A model generated the notes under the pieces. It did no database searches and was not told the origin of the DNA. It was given only the letters and a program-made list of their open reading frames with translations. Positions 24,901 through 37,300 of a stretch of DNA of 64,000 nt are shown here, one piece after another. The stretch comes from Fistularia commersonii. Its lineage: Eukaryota; Chordata; Actinopteri; Syngnathiformes; Fistulariidae. Each line of letters starts with the position of its first letter. Position 1 is the stretch's first letter. A program made the translations under genes and the position numbers. The stretch lies in contig JBBMNZ010000001.1 of NCBI GenBank assembly GCA_037954325.1, positions 29,333,758 through 29,397,757 of the forward strand, read 5' to 3'.

Positions 24901-27900
24901 CAATGTGATGCACTCCCTGTATGTTTGATGGAGTTTGACTGGCTTGCTACAGACTAGCGTAGCCTTTCTGCAGGTCCCATAACTACCAGCCTGACCCTTA
25001 ACCTCCCCCCGTTCCTCCCTCTCCTTCTGTCCCTGGACCAACGCAGCGAGGAGTGAAGCCCAAAAAGGTGCTGCATGTTTCTCTAACCTCGGTACTGTGC
25101 TGATGTTCTAATGAGCGTGGTAACCGTGGCAACTATGGCTTTGACTGGCCCGGCCGCTGCATGGCAACAAGGCCCCGTGGGTCCCGGCGCCGCTCCACGC
25201 TCTCATGCTTTGTCTCGTCCTCGAACCGCGACCGAGTGCGTTTGAATCAAAGGAGAAATCCCGTCTGTGTCCTCCATGCCTCCGCGCCTCACCTACTTCC
25301 TGTCATCTGACCATCTGACCATCTGACCATCTGACCATCTGACCATCTGCCCATCCGGTCTCTGCATCGGTTCAGCTCAGTGCCGTGTTGTTCTTTTGTT
25401 CGCCGCCTATGTGTTTGTGTGCTTCCTGTGCAGTTCAAGCATGTCGAAATGAACGCAAATGACTCCTGTTTTGTTGTTTTTTTTGCTACGGCGGCTTATT
25501 TGTCACTGTTCGAAAGAAAATAATCCCATAGAATGTTTTCAGATCGTATATGTGTTTAAACGTAGACACCAGGACAGCTTCTCACAGTGTCAGAGGGGTG
25601 TTGAAAAAGCCGGGTCACAGGCCTTACCTGGACAAAGCTTGTGTTTCTAAGGCTCTGCGGAGTTTTACGGCAACAGACTTGAGGTTTGGCAGAGTTTGCC
25701 TTTGAATAGGAGCTGCCGGTGACTGGCGGTAGTTGTTTTGGCCGCAGGAATAGGGGCTTTGTCTGCAGGGCAACATTAGAATTGAAATTGAAGCGCTGCA
25801 TATCGAAGTGCTGGTACTTGGTTCTGAGGTGTTGCTCAAACAGCAACGTGAAATACACATGTTTTGGTTTTAACACGAGGTGCGTTACGTTTACCTTTTA
25901 AACGTGTTTGTATCAGTGGTCATCGGAAATGACAAACATGGTTGTCCCGTTCTTGGAAAAAGCTTTTGAGGAGTGTTCACATGGTGCCCACATGCAGTCC
26001 TAACAGTCCCCAAAAAACTAGGACTCAGGTGAAAACTTTCAAGCGTGAATTATAATCGTTGTATGTCACATCCACGTCTTTGCGTGGATTCTTCTGCTGT
26101 CTCTGTCGTTTCCTTTTCTAGTCCGTGCATCTGCTCGTCAAAGTTACTTGAGAGCAGGATGAACTAGTGCTCAATAAAACAGTCATGTGTTACAGACACT
26201 CTGTGCATGACAACATCAAATAGTGACTCGGGTCACGGACGAGCCAAAGAGTGGCTTCTCCTTCACCTCAGGAATTGTTTACATTTATGTAACATCAGCT
26301 CGTAAGACGAGCGAGGGCCCTTCCACGTCGTATATTGAGCTTTAGGCCGAGAAACGTCGGTTTAAATGAATCATGAGGGATTGCAAATGAAAGGCGGCAG
26401 CGGCACGGACGCTCACACTGTCATACGTGCTCCCTCAAATCACATCACGCAGGCAAATGGTCCCGGTCTCCATCGGGCGAGGTCAGGTTCCTAGCAGATC
26501 TAAATGGCATGTCCAGCAGCCCGACCACGACATCTATCAGCCGCTGCGATCTCAGTTTCCTCTCAGCAAAAGATTTAAACGGATTTTTGATTATCTCTTG
26601 AAAGAAATAAGCCCTTGGGTTCCTGCGCTCCACCGGGAGCGAGCAGCCTTCATGAAGTTCTACAGAAACGTTTCAGGAAAAACCCTCTCGGCGGCCGATG
26701 GTCGGTCCTTGTGTTAAACCGGCCCCACTCAGAATAACTGTTTATCTTTCTGATTGAAAAGCACGGAGCCACTACTTGAAACTCATTTGAAACTCACTTC
26801 AGACGCTCGCCTGTAAAAGTTGTATTTGTTGAAACTCGAATACATCTGAAGTCTGAGCGCCAGAGCAGCAGCGACTCCCGTCCTTCACGCCTCCACAGTC
26901 ACGATCCTCGACCACCTTCCTTGTGATGCGGCGCTCAGATCTGGTGAATGTTCACGTCGCCGGCTCATGATGTGGAAGACCTTCTGTCTGAGCAGCTTCA
27001 AAAAATCAATGTGGCGATGGCGCGGCGCATGATAACTCTGACATTTTTTCAAAGATTTCCTTTTTCAATTTTTTTTTGTCCATGTGTTTTGAAAAACCCA
27101 GGTCAGTCATCACGATAGGGAAGATATCAATACATAGATAGTTAAAATGTGTCGCATAAATTCAGATATTAAAATTCCAAGACACTACATACCTGGGAAA
27201 CAATCCGTATATTAACAGTATAGAGAAAATATCTGTTTACAGTATTTTTATCATCTCATGATAAAACGTGGAAGAACGGATCACGGACATTGTTTGATCT
27301 TCCAAGTTGTTATCAGCATCTGGATGACGGCCGAAGCCAAAGACTCCTCTTCAATGTCTCGCTTGTATTCAGCGTCCTTTCGACCGACCGCCACTGCAAC
27401 AGGATTCCTCTGCGACTCTTACCTTTTGGTCTTGTGCCACGAGGGGATTCATCCTGAGGCTGCTCTTCAACACGCCGCTGAGTCATACGTGCAGGCGCTG
27501 CTCCGCCGTGCCGTCTTGAAAATGTCAGGCGGTAACCGAGGTGAACTCAACCTGCGGAGGCCGAGCCTGCGGAGAATAGATTTCCTGTCGGCCCGCCGGG
27601 TTTTATCGTCTCTCGTACGTTGTCCCCCCCCCGAGCCTCGGCGGCGGATGCTTGGCTGGTGTTGCTCAGTTTGGGAGGCTTAGATGGTCAGTCGTGGAGG
27701 TGGAGAGCGGATCTGCAGGTGCAGGCGGAGCTGAGCGGATCTGCACACTTTCTGCTCGGGATATTGTAGGACGGTTTAAAAATAGCTGGCGTTTCACCAT
27801 TGATCTCGGTCAGAAGTCTACCTGTGGAAAATGTGATTGCGGCTGAGAGTAAAAACACTGCCTTTGAAAGGAACTTGATGTAGTTTAAAATCATTTGCCG

Positions 27901-29571
27901 CCCTTTGTGATCCCTATGCATATCAACTTTAAACCTATTATAATGCCGCTGCTTCTTCCTAATCCCGCCATTAAACCGTCGATGCAATCGAAATCACCAT
28001 CTGCAGTCGGTGGTTGTGACGTATTCGAAGTCCGTTTGATAAAAACGCACTCATTCGTGATTCCAAGCGTCTCCTCGGGTCGCGCTGCTTGTGGCCGCCC
28101 ACTTCCCAAACATGTTGTCGGACTCATCGCGGTCTGGGCCCAGAGTCGTGCTCACACTCCTTGGGCTGCAACACTATCCTCCGTTGTGTGTTTGGAGGCT
28201 GCCGTGCTCGCTGTCGGTACAAGGAACAAGCAGGAACCGGATCCATCTGCAGCCTCCGGCCGCTCTGACCGTCCCCTCCGTCGGCAGCGAGCGTCCGCTC
28301 TCAGCGGCTCGGAGTGTCTCTGCTAGAAACATGCTTAATATTTCATCAGAACAGATTCCTCGGAGCCGAGCCGCCCTGCCATGGATACACATCAACAGAT
28401 TTTCCACCTGGCGCTGCAGCTTCTGTCTCTCCCCTCAATGCTTCCTTAAGCATTCACGAAGTGCGATGCCTACTCGACTTTCCCCGTTACGACCCGTTGC
28501 CGCTGTCTTTCACAATGTCTGTCCATTTTTATGCCCAAAAAGAGAAGGAATTTGAAGGCTGAAAGCTAATCAGAGTATCCCTATTGTATTAATCCTCTTA
28601 CCTCCCTCCCACTGAGCTGTTGGTGCAGAGAGACAGAGAGAGATTAGCTTTAGCTGAGAAAGATACTACTATTATTATCATAGCAACTGGAAGGACTCGC
28701 GGTCGTTCAGGAATACAGTAAACAAATCACCTTTAGAATGAGAACTTGCCTCAGTATATCTGGGATTTCTGCCTCAATTCTTGCCCAGGGAGAGGATTTC
28801 ATGCTCTTGTGTTTGAGCATGTTAATCAAACGGTATCTCGTTCAATACCTTATAATATAGATCACTTGTGGCTTTCTCTCGTAGTTTTTGCCAGCCAAAT
28901 TTGAATGAGCTCCCAGGAGGGACCATTGAGGCGTTGCCAGGCGACAGGGGAGGCTTGCATCAGCGCGGCGACTCAACCTCCCCCCCTTTCCTCCATTTCC
29001 AGCCCGCCCTATTGTGTCTCCGCTCCTCTGTTTTCTTGGGTTCCTTTCTATCCCCAACCACCGTGACGGTCCAGACGCCGCCCCTCCTCCCCCCGTCCAG
29101 AGCCGGCGCTCCAGCGAAGGGAGAGGCCACGGTGATGTAATGCACGAGCAGAGCATTGGCTGGTCTGACCGGATCACAATTAGCGGAGGGGAGGGCGGCG
29201 GTGCGGGCGAGGGGAGGAAGGGCTCGGCGGAGGCGAGGCGTCTCCCGTCAGCGGTCGCGGGTCGGGGGTTCGCGTCGGCAAGATGTCAGAGCCCTAATCG
29301 GAGCCCGAAGGGAGGTGGCCGGCAGAAGCGCTCGGATTATGAGAGAGGCGGGGGAAAGAGGACATAAAGGAGGACGACGACGGGCGGAAGGACGGACGGC
29401 GCGGGGAGGGGGATCCTGAGAGGGGAAGAAACCTGGCCGCGGCCATTTGCATCGCCGCAGATACCCGGCTTACGCAAACCTGAGCTCGGACCGCTCGGAC
29501 CGCTCGGACCGTTCGTTCGTCGTGAACGTCTCGACTTTGTGGATCGAGCATCTGCACCTGTTTCATCACTC

Positions 29572-29611
<40 letters not shown>

Positions 29612-32600
29612 CTGTGTGTTTCTCTGCGACTGTGCGTCTTCTTCTCTTGCAAATATGATGAGACAGACTCCTGCACCTCGAAAGGTAGAGAACTCCATAT
29701 CTGTGGGATGTTGTTGGCTTTATCATCCATTTGTTCTGTGGGGAAAATCTGCTGCAAAAGTCATGGTTTGAAGTGACATGAATTCCTTTTTATTTTTATA
29801 CATCACCCTTCTTTCCAATGTTATGTTTTTGCCTTCATTATGAATAATTGCTCATTTAAAGCGCTTAAGTCATTTGCTGCTTATGATGCCATGAACACAG
29901 AGCTTTATCCCTGCACAACCGCTCCACCACGTTTTTATGAGATCGGTGATTTTGTCCACGAGCGACGGTCAGATGATTAGACTGCCGGTTGCAGACGCGG
30001 ACCAAACACCAGCCAGGTCTCCGTGTCTCCTGTGTACAGAACTACCGCTTAAGCCGCTCTGGTTTGGCGCAGCTGTTAGCTCCGGCTCATTTCTGCCCAA
30101 CGCTCCTTCTCTAATCCAATAAAGATGGAAACATATCCAGCCCGACGGCTGTGACCAGGTGACGAAAAGGAGACAGGAGGGGAAAGTGACACGTCCGGTC
30201 GTATTGTTGACGACCCGGAAGCACCTGCAGGATAAGACATGCCTTCCGCTCGATCTCTTCTGTCCTGGCTTGATTGTACTCTTAAAAGGAAGCGCTGCTT
30301 GTTATCCAACAAACTTATCGCCACAAGTCAAAATTCTCCAACTCAAGCCTTCTCTCTCTTTGAGTTGCGTTTGGGTTGACGGGATCCAAGTAGTTCGTCT
30401 TGAGTTTCGGGAAACACCAGTCGGCAATTTTCTCCTTTTTTTCGTTTGATTTTCTTCGATGGTTGTCCGCTGTCAGCTGTGCAGAAGCTCTGGAAACAAG
30501 CAGACAAAACCCACAACAGGAGGAGCAAATTGTCTTCAAAAAGACTCAGTAAATGATGCATAAAGTGTGTGAAACAAAACCACACAAAATATGAAATAAA
30601 GACAATTAGAAGTGGCTTTAGTACAGTATAAGAATCAATGTTTAATAATATGTAACGTCAATAAATGCCCACAATATTTACTTTCTAATGACAAAACAGA
30701 CATTTCCCTATACTTTACTTGAAGCCAGATTTCAGCGGGACTCGTCCAGTCAGTGTGTTTGACGTCTCATTTTAAATTGTAATGTCCCAAAGTGAGGCGG
30801 ACAAGCGTTCGTAGTTACAAAGACCCTCAAGCACAAGTATGGAATCACACTCGTTCACGGATGGTATCGTTCGGAAGTGTGCCTTTCCCTGGGTGAAATG
30901 TTCACTTTGAAAAGGCCTATAATGTGTTCCATTATTAGACGTCAGTCATGTCACGGGATCTTTATCGAGCCGTGGATTTCCCTGAATAAATCAGGTGAAA
31001 TTAGCCGTGCGCCGATCCAAGCAGTGGAGATTCACTCTGAGGCTTTACGGTCTTAGATGTGAAATGAGGAAACCCGCTGTGAGTTGGTCAGAATAATGTC
31101 TGGCGGTGCCGCTGAGAAAGCCTTGTCACGCTGCCGGCTCTGAACACACACCCGTGCGTTTGCTCGTGAAACACGCTTGTATAACCGGCAGAGACGCCCG
31201 TCAGAAACAAACTGCACAGAATAATGAGCCCTTGTCCCGGCGCCGGGATGAACCGGACTCACCTCGTCCTCTCCGCTCTCCGTGCACTCATTCTGACGTG
31301 CGCGGCAGTGCCTGTCGCCGTGTCTGACGGCAGTCGTGTGACAGAAGAGGCCGCGGCAGGGGGTGTGCGTGGAAGGAACGCCGACCGCCATCAATTTTCT
31401 TATATTTATCTGCAACGGCGCTTTTCATGCCACAATTTTACAAGAAAGCAAATCTCGCAATAACCTTTTCTTTAGTCCTTCATGAGGAGGCTGAAAACAG
31501 TCTCAACCGATGAATTTGAACGTGAATTCTTAAAATAAATGCTGTCGGACCAGTATTAGATGTCCTGACACCAAGGTTACGATCGGTATCTCTGCTGGGT
31601 TTGTCAGACACCTCAGTCGCATCCAGTGTGTGGAAGTCGTGCCAGAACCAAAACGGGAGAGGTTTTACTTCTAGAAAACAATACACGGTAAAACATGACC
31701 GCAGAGAAGTTTAACACCGCTTCATTTCACATCCGCAGCCTTTTTGCTGTTCCATTTGCACATTTGTCACCGCAGGACGCGTTGGGGATCATTTGTTTTA
31801 TCCTTCCTCATTCATTGCTTCGATCTATATGTTTTCATTGAAAATCTATAGTTTTATGTCAAATGCATTTATTAGTTGATGCTTTTTTTTTTTGTCAATC
31901 AGTGGAATTGAGATGGTGACGCACTAATCCTCTTAAACATCGGCAGATGACACACGACGATCGGCTTTCCTAATAAAAGTCTATAGATTCTAGCGCCTCA
32001 TTTTCATCAAGCCCATTTTTTGTCCTTTTGTCTGCCATTTCCTGTTGACGGTGAACTTCTCCTTGAATCACTAACCCTGGCTGTTTGTCTCCTACCCTGC
32101 CCTTGTCTCCCGCTGCCTCTCTCTTTCCTCTCGTCCTCAGACCACGGCCAGGAGGCCCAAGGTGAGCCGGTCTTCGGCCTTCAGGGCTTCTCATTTCCAT
32201 CAGTATGTGATTGTGTGCCGTCGGGATTTGCGTCGGGAGCGAGTGTGATGCCAAAATAAGAAACAGACAAATTTTATGAAATGTGAGTTTTGTCGCAGTC
32301 TTTTTCCAAGGCGTGCAACAACAGTTCATCTTGTTCCGATTCATATTTGCTGCCGAAATACTTTATGCCGGCATTCCAGGCATACGTCAACATTTTGTCC
32401 CTAAATAGATTCACCGCAGCGCACGTGCAGGCGGATAACATAGTTATCGCTGTCTTTAAGTTCACACCGAGCAGCACCCGTTACAGCCGATGCATTTCTT
32501 TGTGGCCGCGCTGGAGGTCCGTCAAATACGGAGCCGATCAAGCCGGTAACAGTAAGAAGGGTTTTTTACTGTTGCATTTGGTGTTTGTACCCGTGAGAGG

Positions 32601-34297
32601 CCGTAGCCTGAAATGATCAAATCCTTCAAAGATCGTAAAGATCTTTGACAGTTTGAAGTTAGCGGCTTAGCATCGTGGGGTTGCATTTTTCAGCAAAGAA
32701 ATGTCCTATTAGATAAATGTTGGTTAAAAGGCTCAGCACACCGGAACAACTTGTGATTTGGAAATAAGGGATTTAGATTTACACCAGTACATATTTTTAA
32801 TTTATATTTGTAATGTTGGAGGTGTGATTAAAGTGTTGATCACTTTGCTCTCAAATCAATTTACAATTTGTGACTTCCTTAATTAAGGGCCAGGGAGAAA
32901 ATGATTGCGCGCCGACGTACACCCACTTGCGTCTAACACGATTGATTTATCGAAGAAAAACTAGAGATGGCTCATAAAAAGGAAGGGAAGTTGAAAGCGA
33001 CAATTCTTTTTGGTTTCATTTACACGTAAGAGATGGGTTCTAACTTCTAATAGCGGCTCTTAATGAAGCGTGGACGACCTCGGCCGCGGTCGCCGTCGGT
33101 GACCTCTCTCGCTTCTTGTCGTTAACTGGCATGCTTTTGAAATCCTCACAGCAGCCCGGCCGCGCCGCCGGCACCGCCGGGAAGGCGGCCGCTTCGGGCT
33201 CGGCCTCGGCCTCCGCCGGCGAGATGAGCAGCAGCGAGCCCAGTACGCCGGCCCAGACGCCGCTCGCCGCTCCCGTCATCCCCACCCTCCACAGCCTGGG
33301 AAGCCCTGCGCCGCCGGCCCCCAGCAAGGTCAGTGTGACAACACACTCCGGCAGCAAAGACGCCGACTCCAAACCAGCAGCGTTCGAGACGGAAATAAAC
33401 CAACCGCACAATATTATTAGCTTAGCATCGATGAAAAAGGCAGCCTCTCGTTTCTTTGCGTGTGTCGTTGCCTTCTTTCAACGCCGCAAGAATGTGATGT
33501 CCGTCGAGAGATAAATGAATTCCTGGAATGTATCTATTTAAGAATGTAGGTAGTCGAGGGAAGGAGCGCGGTGTCATCTGCGTATCCGCGCACAACGTGG
33601 TTTTCGTAAACCCGAGACTCAATCCAAAGTAGCACCGAGTCAGGGAATGAGCTCCAGATTATTCCTGCATGTCGACTGTTTTTCTGTCGCCAGACAAAAA
33701 TTGTGCTGCGGACGGCAGATGAAGTTAGTTTGCTCCGTAGAAGATGGACATTTGATAGGCTAGTGTCTCTCTAAATGAAGGTAAAACCTTGGCAGGTCAT
33801 GTGATGGTGGCACATCTGATTACGTTTCATGTACCAGCATTTACCTGAAAGTCCCCGATCATCTCGCCGCTCGGATCGCAAATGTTCCTTTCATCAAATG
33901 CAATTTTCACAAGCGAATGCTGATTGTGGCCTGTTCTTCAACGTGACCAGCCATTCATCGGGGTGACAGTGGGGAAGAGATAACGGCTGTACGTTCCCCT
34001 CAGGACCATGTCACCGTGGAAACACAGGCGCAGCTGTTTGGCGTGACGTGGAACTGCCTGAGACTGAAGTGTTTTCACTCTCGCTGACATTTTGACACTG
34101 ACAAGTGTGTGACCGCCTGTCTTTAATTAGCACTGCAGCGGCTCCAGCTTTTCTCCGAATTTCTGTTAAAGCGATCAAAAAATCTTTTTGGGAGGATTTG
34201 TGTGGAATCTCTGGCTGAACTAATGATGAGACGCATGGCAGGTACAGAGAAATTGTCACCTGTGTATTTTTCTGAGCAAAGGTGTAGATATATAAAC

Positions 34298-34333
<36 letters not shown>

Positions 34334-37300
34334 ATGTTTCTATTTTCCCTCCACATTGAATTGAAGACTCTCAAAGGTTTGTACGTAAGCCATTCTCTAT
34401 GCGATAAGAAAACACCTCAAGAGTCTCGAACCAGTTATTGTGAAAAAATAAGCCCGAAACGCTGAAGTCATGGAGATTGTGTGACGGAGTGTTTTCGTTT
34501 TTTCTGGAAAATGTGGAATAGTGGAATTTCCAAAGAAATCTCTTCCCCGCTGTCACTCCACATGTCCTCTGCCCAGGAAGAAGAAGCGCTCCGAGGTCAG
34601 GTGAAGGACCTGGAGGAGAAGCTGGAGACGCTGAAGATGAAGCGAACGGAGGACAAGGCTAAGCTGAAGGAGCTGGAGAAGCACAAGATCCAGCTGGAGC
34701 AGCTGCAGGAGTGGAAGACCAAGATGCAGGAGCAACAAGCTGAGCTACAGAAGCAGCTCAAGGAGGCCAAAAGGGTACGGAAGGATTTTTTCACGGAGTG
34801 TCAAGGTTTTCATGTTAAGGGTAAAACCACATTTGTAGTAACGGGACGTGTTTAGAGCTTGTGACGATTCTGGTCTTCAAACAGTAAAACGCTTTGCCTC
34901 GGAAGCCTCAGATGCATGCGGGGTACAGCTTCATCTGAAGATCATCTCTGTGATGGAACTGGATTATATTTTCTGATCGATGAACTCAGTACTAAGATGC
35001 TGAAATCAAGCGGCAACAAAAAGGTCATACAATTAATCCCTGAAATTTAAACAAGGATGTCTACTTCACATCCTGAGAGTCTGGGACAGGAGATGATGGC
35101 TAGGAGATGATGGCTAGGAGGTGATGGCTAGGAGGTGATGGCTAGGAGATGATGGCTAGGAGGTGATGGCTAGGAGGTGATGGCTAGGAGGTGATGGCTA
35201 GGAGATGATGGCTAGGAGATGATGGCTAGCAGATGATGGCTAGGAGGTGATGGCTAGGAGGTGATGGCTAGGAGATGATGGCTAGGAGGTGATGGCTAGG
35301 AGATGATGGCTAGGAGATAATGGCTAGGAGATAATGGCTAGGAGATAATGGCTAGGAGATGATGGCTAGGAGATAATGGCTACAATATTGACTGCAGCCT
35401 CTGCATGTAGAAGGAGACAAGAAGGCTTTCTTACATGTACTTTTCTTGTATGGTTTCCGTTGTGTGGAGCGCCGTCTTTCTCTGCTGCTCTGCTGTTTGT
35501 CAGCATTGACTCAGAAACACAAGAATCCAGTTCTTTGACACGGGTCGGGGTCAGGACTAACCTGCCGCAGCTCTCCTTCACACCCAGGAGGCCAAAGAAG
35601 CACTGGAGGCCAAGGAGCGCTACATGGAGGAGATGTCGGACACGGCCGACGCCATCGAGATGGCGACGCTGGATAAGGAGATGGCCGAGGAGCGGGCGGA
35701 GTCTCTGCAGCTGGAGGTGGACTCCATGAAGGAGAAAGTGGACGAGCTCACTATGGACCTGGAGATTCTCAAGCACGAGATTGAGGAGAAAGGTCAGAGA
35801 CTCGTCCCCCGACGGCGGGATGTCGCGGTCGGTTCTCCGACGTTCGCTTCTGGAAACCAAATGGCAGCACTTGTTTGACTTGTCGGGTGTGTTTTTAGCC
35901 GGCACGCGAAGGTGTGAACGGGTTAATGAACTCTTGGTTGACTTTTGATCCAATGTGTGAACTTCCAAAGGATGAAGCGTGTGAAAGAGCCGGCCCACAA
36001 TCATGAAAGTGACTTTCTTTTCTCAAAGGTCTCACCGCTGAGACGGCTCCGTAGAGTCGCAAGCTTTGGACGACGGTGACCGTTTTGTTCTTTTCAAAGG
36101 CTTGATATGAAGATTGTGTCCATCCAAAGCCTTTCCAAGGAGGATTCCATGATTCTTTTCCCTTTGCTTCCTGGTAGCAGCCGGCGCTGATCGGCCCGGC
36201 TGCACTCACACTTCTGATCAGACGCTTAGATGGTTCTTCGCTGTAGGTTTAATGTGTACATCTCACTTTCTCCTCCATGTCTCAGGCTCGGACGGAGCGG
36301 CATCCAGTTACCACGTCAAGCAGCTGGAGGAGCAGAACGGCAGGCTGAAGGAAGCTCTGGTCAGGTAGGTCTGGTCGACCTTCTGAAGCCGCTGGAACTT
36401 TGACTCGTGTAGAAGGTTAAAGGACAAAGAGAGGAAAGGTTAAGAGAAACGTGACGGACTTTCTACAGTGGCCTTCTTCTGAGGATGAAACAGCCGGCCA
36501 ACTGAGCGGCTCATCTACCAGGTCACCTGTCATGACTTCATGTCCCAGATGGACAAACTGTTTCCTTTCCCTCGGTTCAGGATGCGCGATCTGTCTGCCT
36601 CGGAGAAACAGGAGCACGTGAAGTTGCAGAAGCAGATGGAGAAGAAGAACGTGGAGTTGGATACCTGGAGGAGCCAGAAAGAAAAACTGCAGGAAGAAAT
36701 GAAGGTGGCAGAAAAGACCATCGACGAGCTGAAAGAGCAGGTCAGACTTCGCACCCGTGTGGACTCAGATGGAAGATTGGCCTTTATTTTAAAGATCTAA
36801 AATGATGACAAAATGAGGGCGTGAATATACTGGGAACAGGAAGACGATGACGGGTCTGCTAGCTCAATCTACTTTCATCAGTTGATTTATTGTTTAGAGA
36901 TTTCCAGTCTGTTGAACAGAAAACATCCCGTGTCTTTTAGGCCTCGACTCAAGGAAGGAAAAACAACATGAAAAAGAACATTTTCCTGCATTCGAACCAG
37001 TTCTAGAACTGCCATCGATGTCGGACAATCCCGTGGGTGTCCTGCTTGTTTCAGGTGGATGCAGCTTTAGGGGCGGAGGAGATGGTGGAGACTCTGACCG
37101 AGAGAAACCTGGACCTGGAGGAGAAAGTCCGGGAGCTCAGAGAGACGGTCACTGACCTGGTGGGTGAGATGATCCGTCTCTTCCACGACAACGGATCGTT
37201 TTCAGTCCGTTTTTAAAAGAAATGTAATCTTTGTGGACGCGGACCAATCCGTCCCTGCTGATTGTTGTACTTTAAGGCCGAGGTCAGAGAAATTCAAGTC

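Noticed and set aside
26427..26717. 96-codon frame in dctn1 intron 5
   Set aside because: No homology recalled and no flanking splice sites in phase with dctn1.
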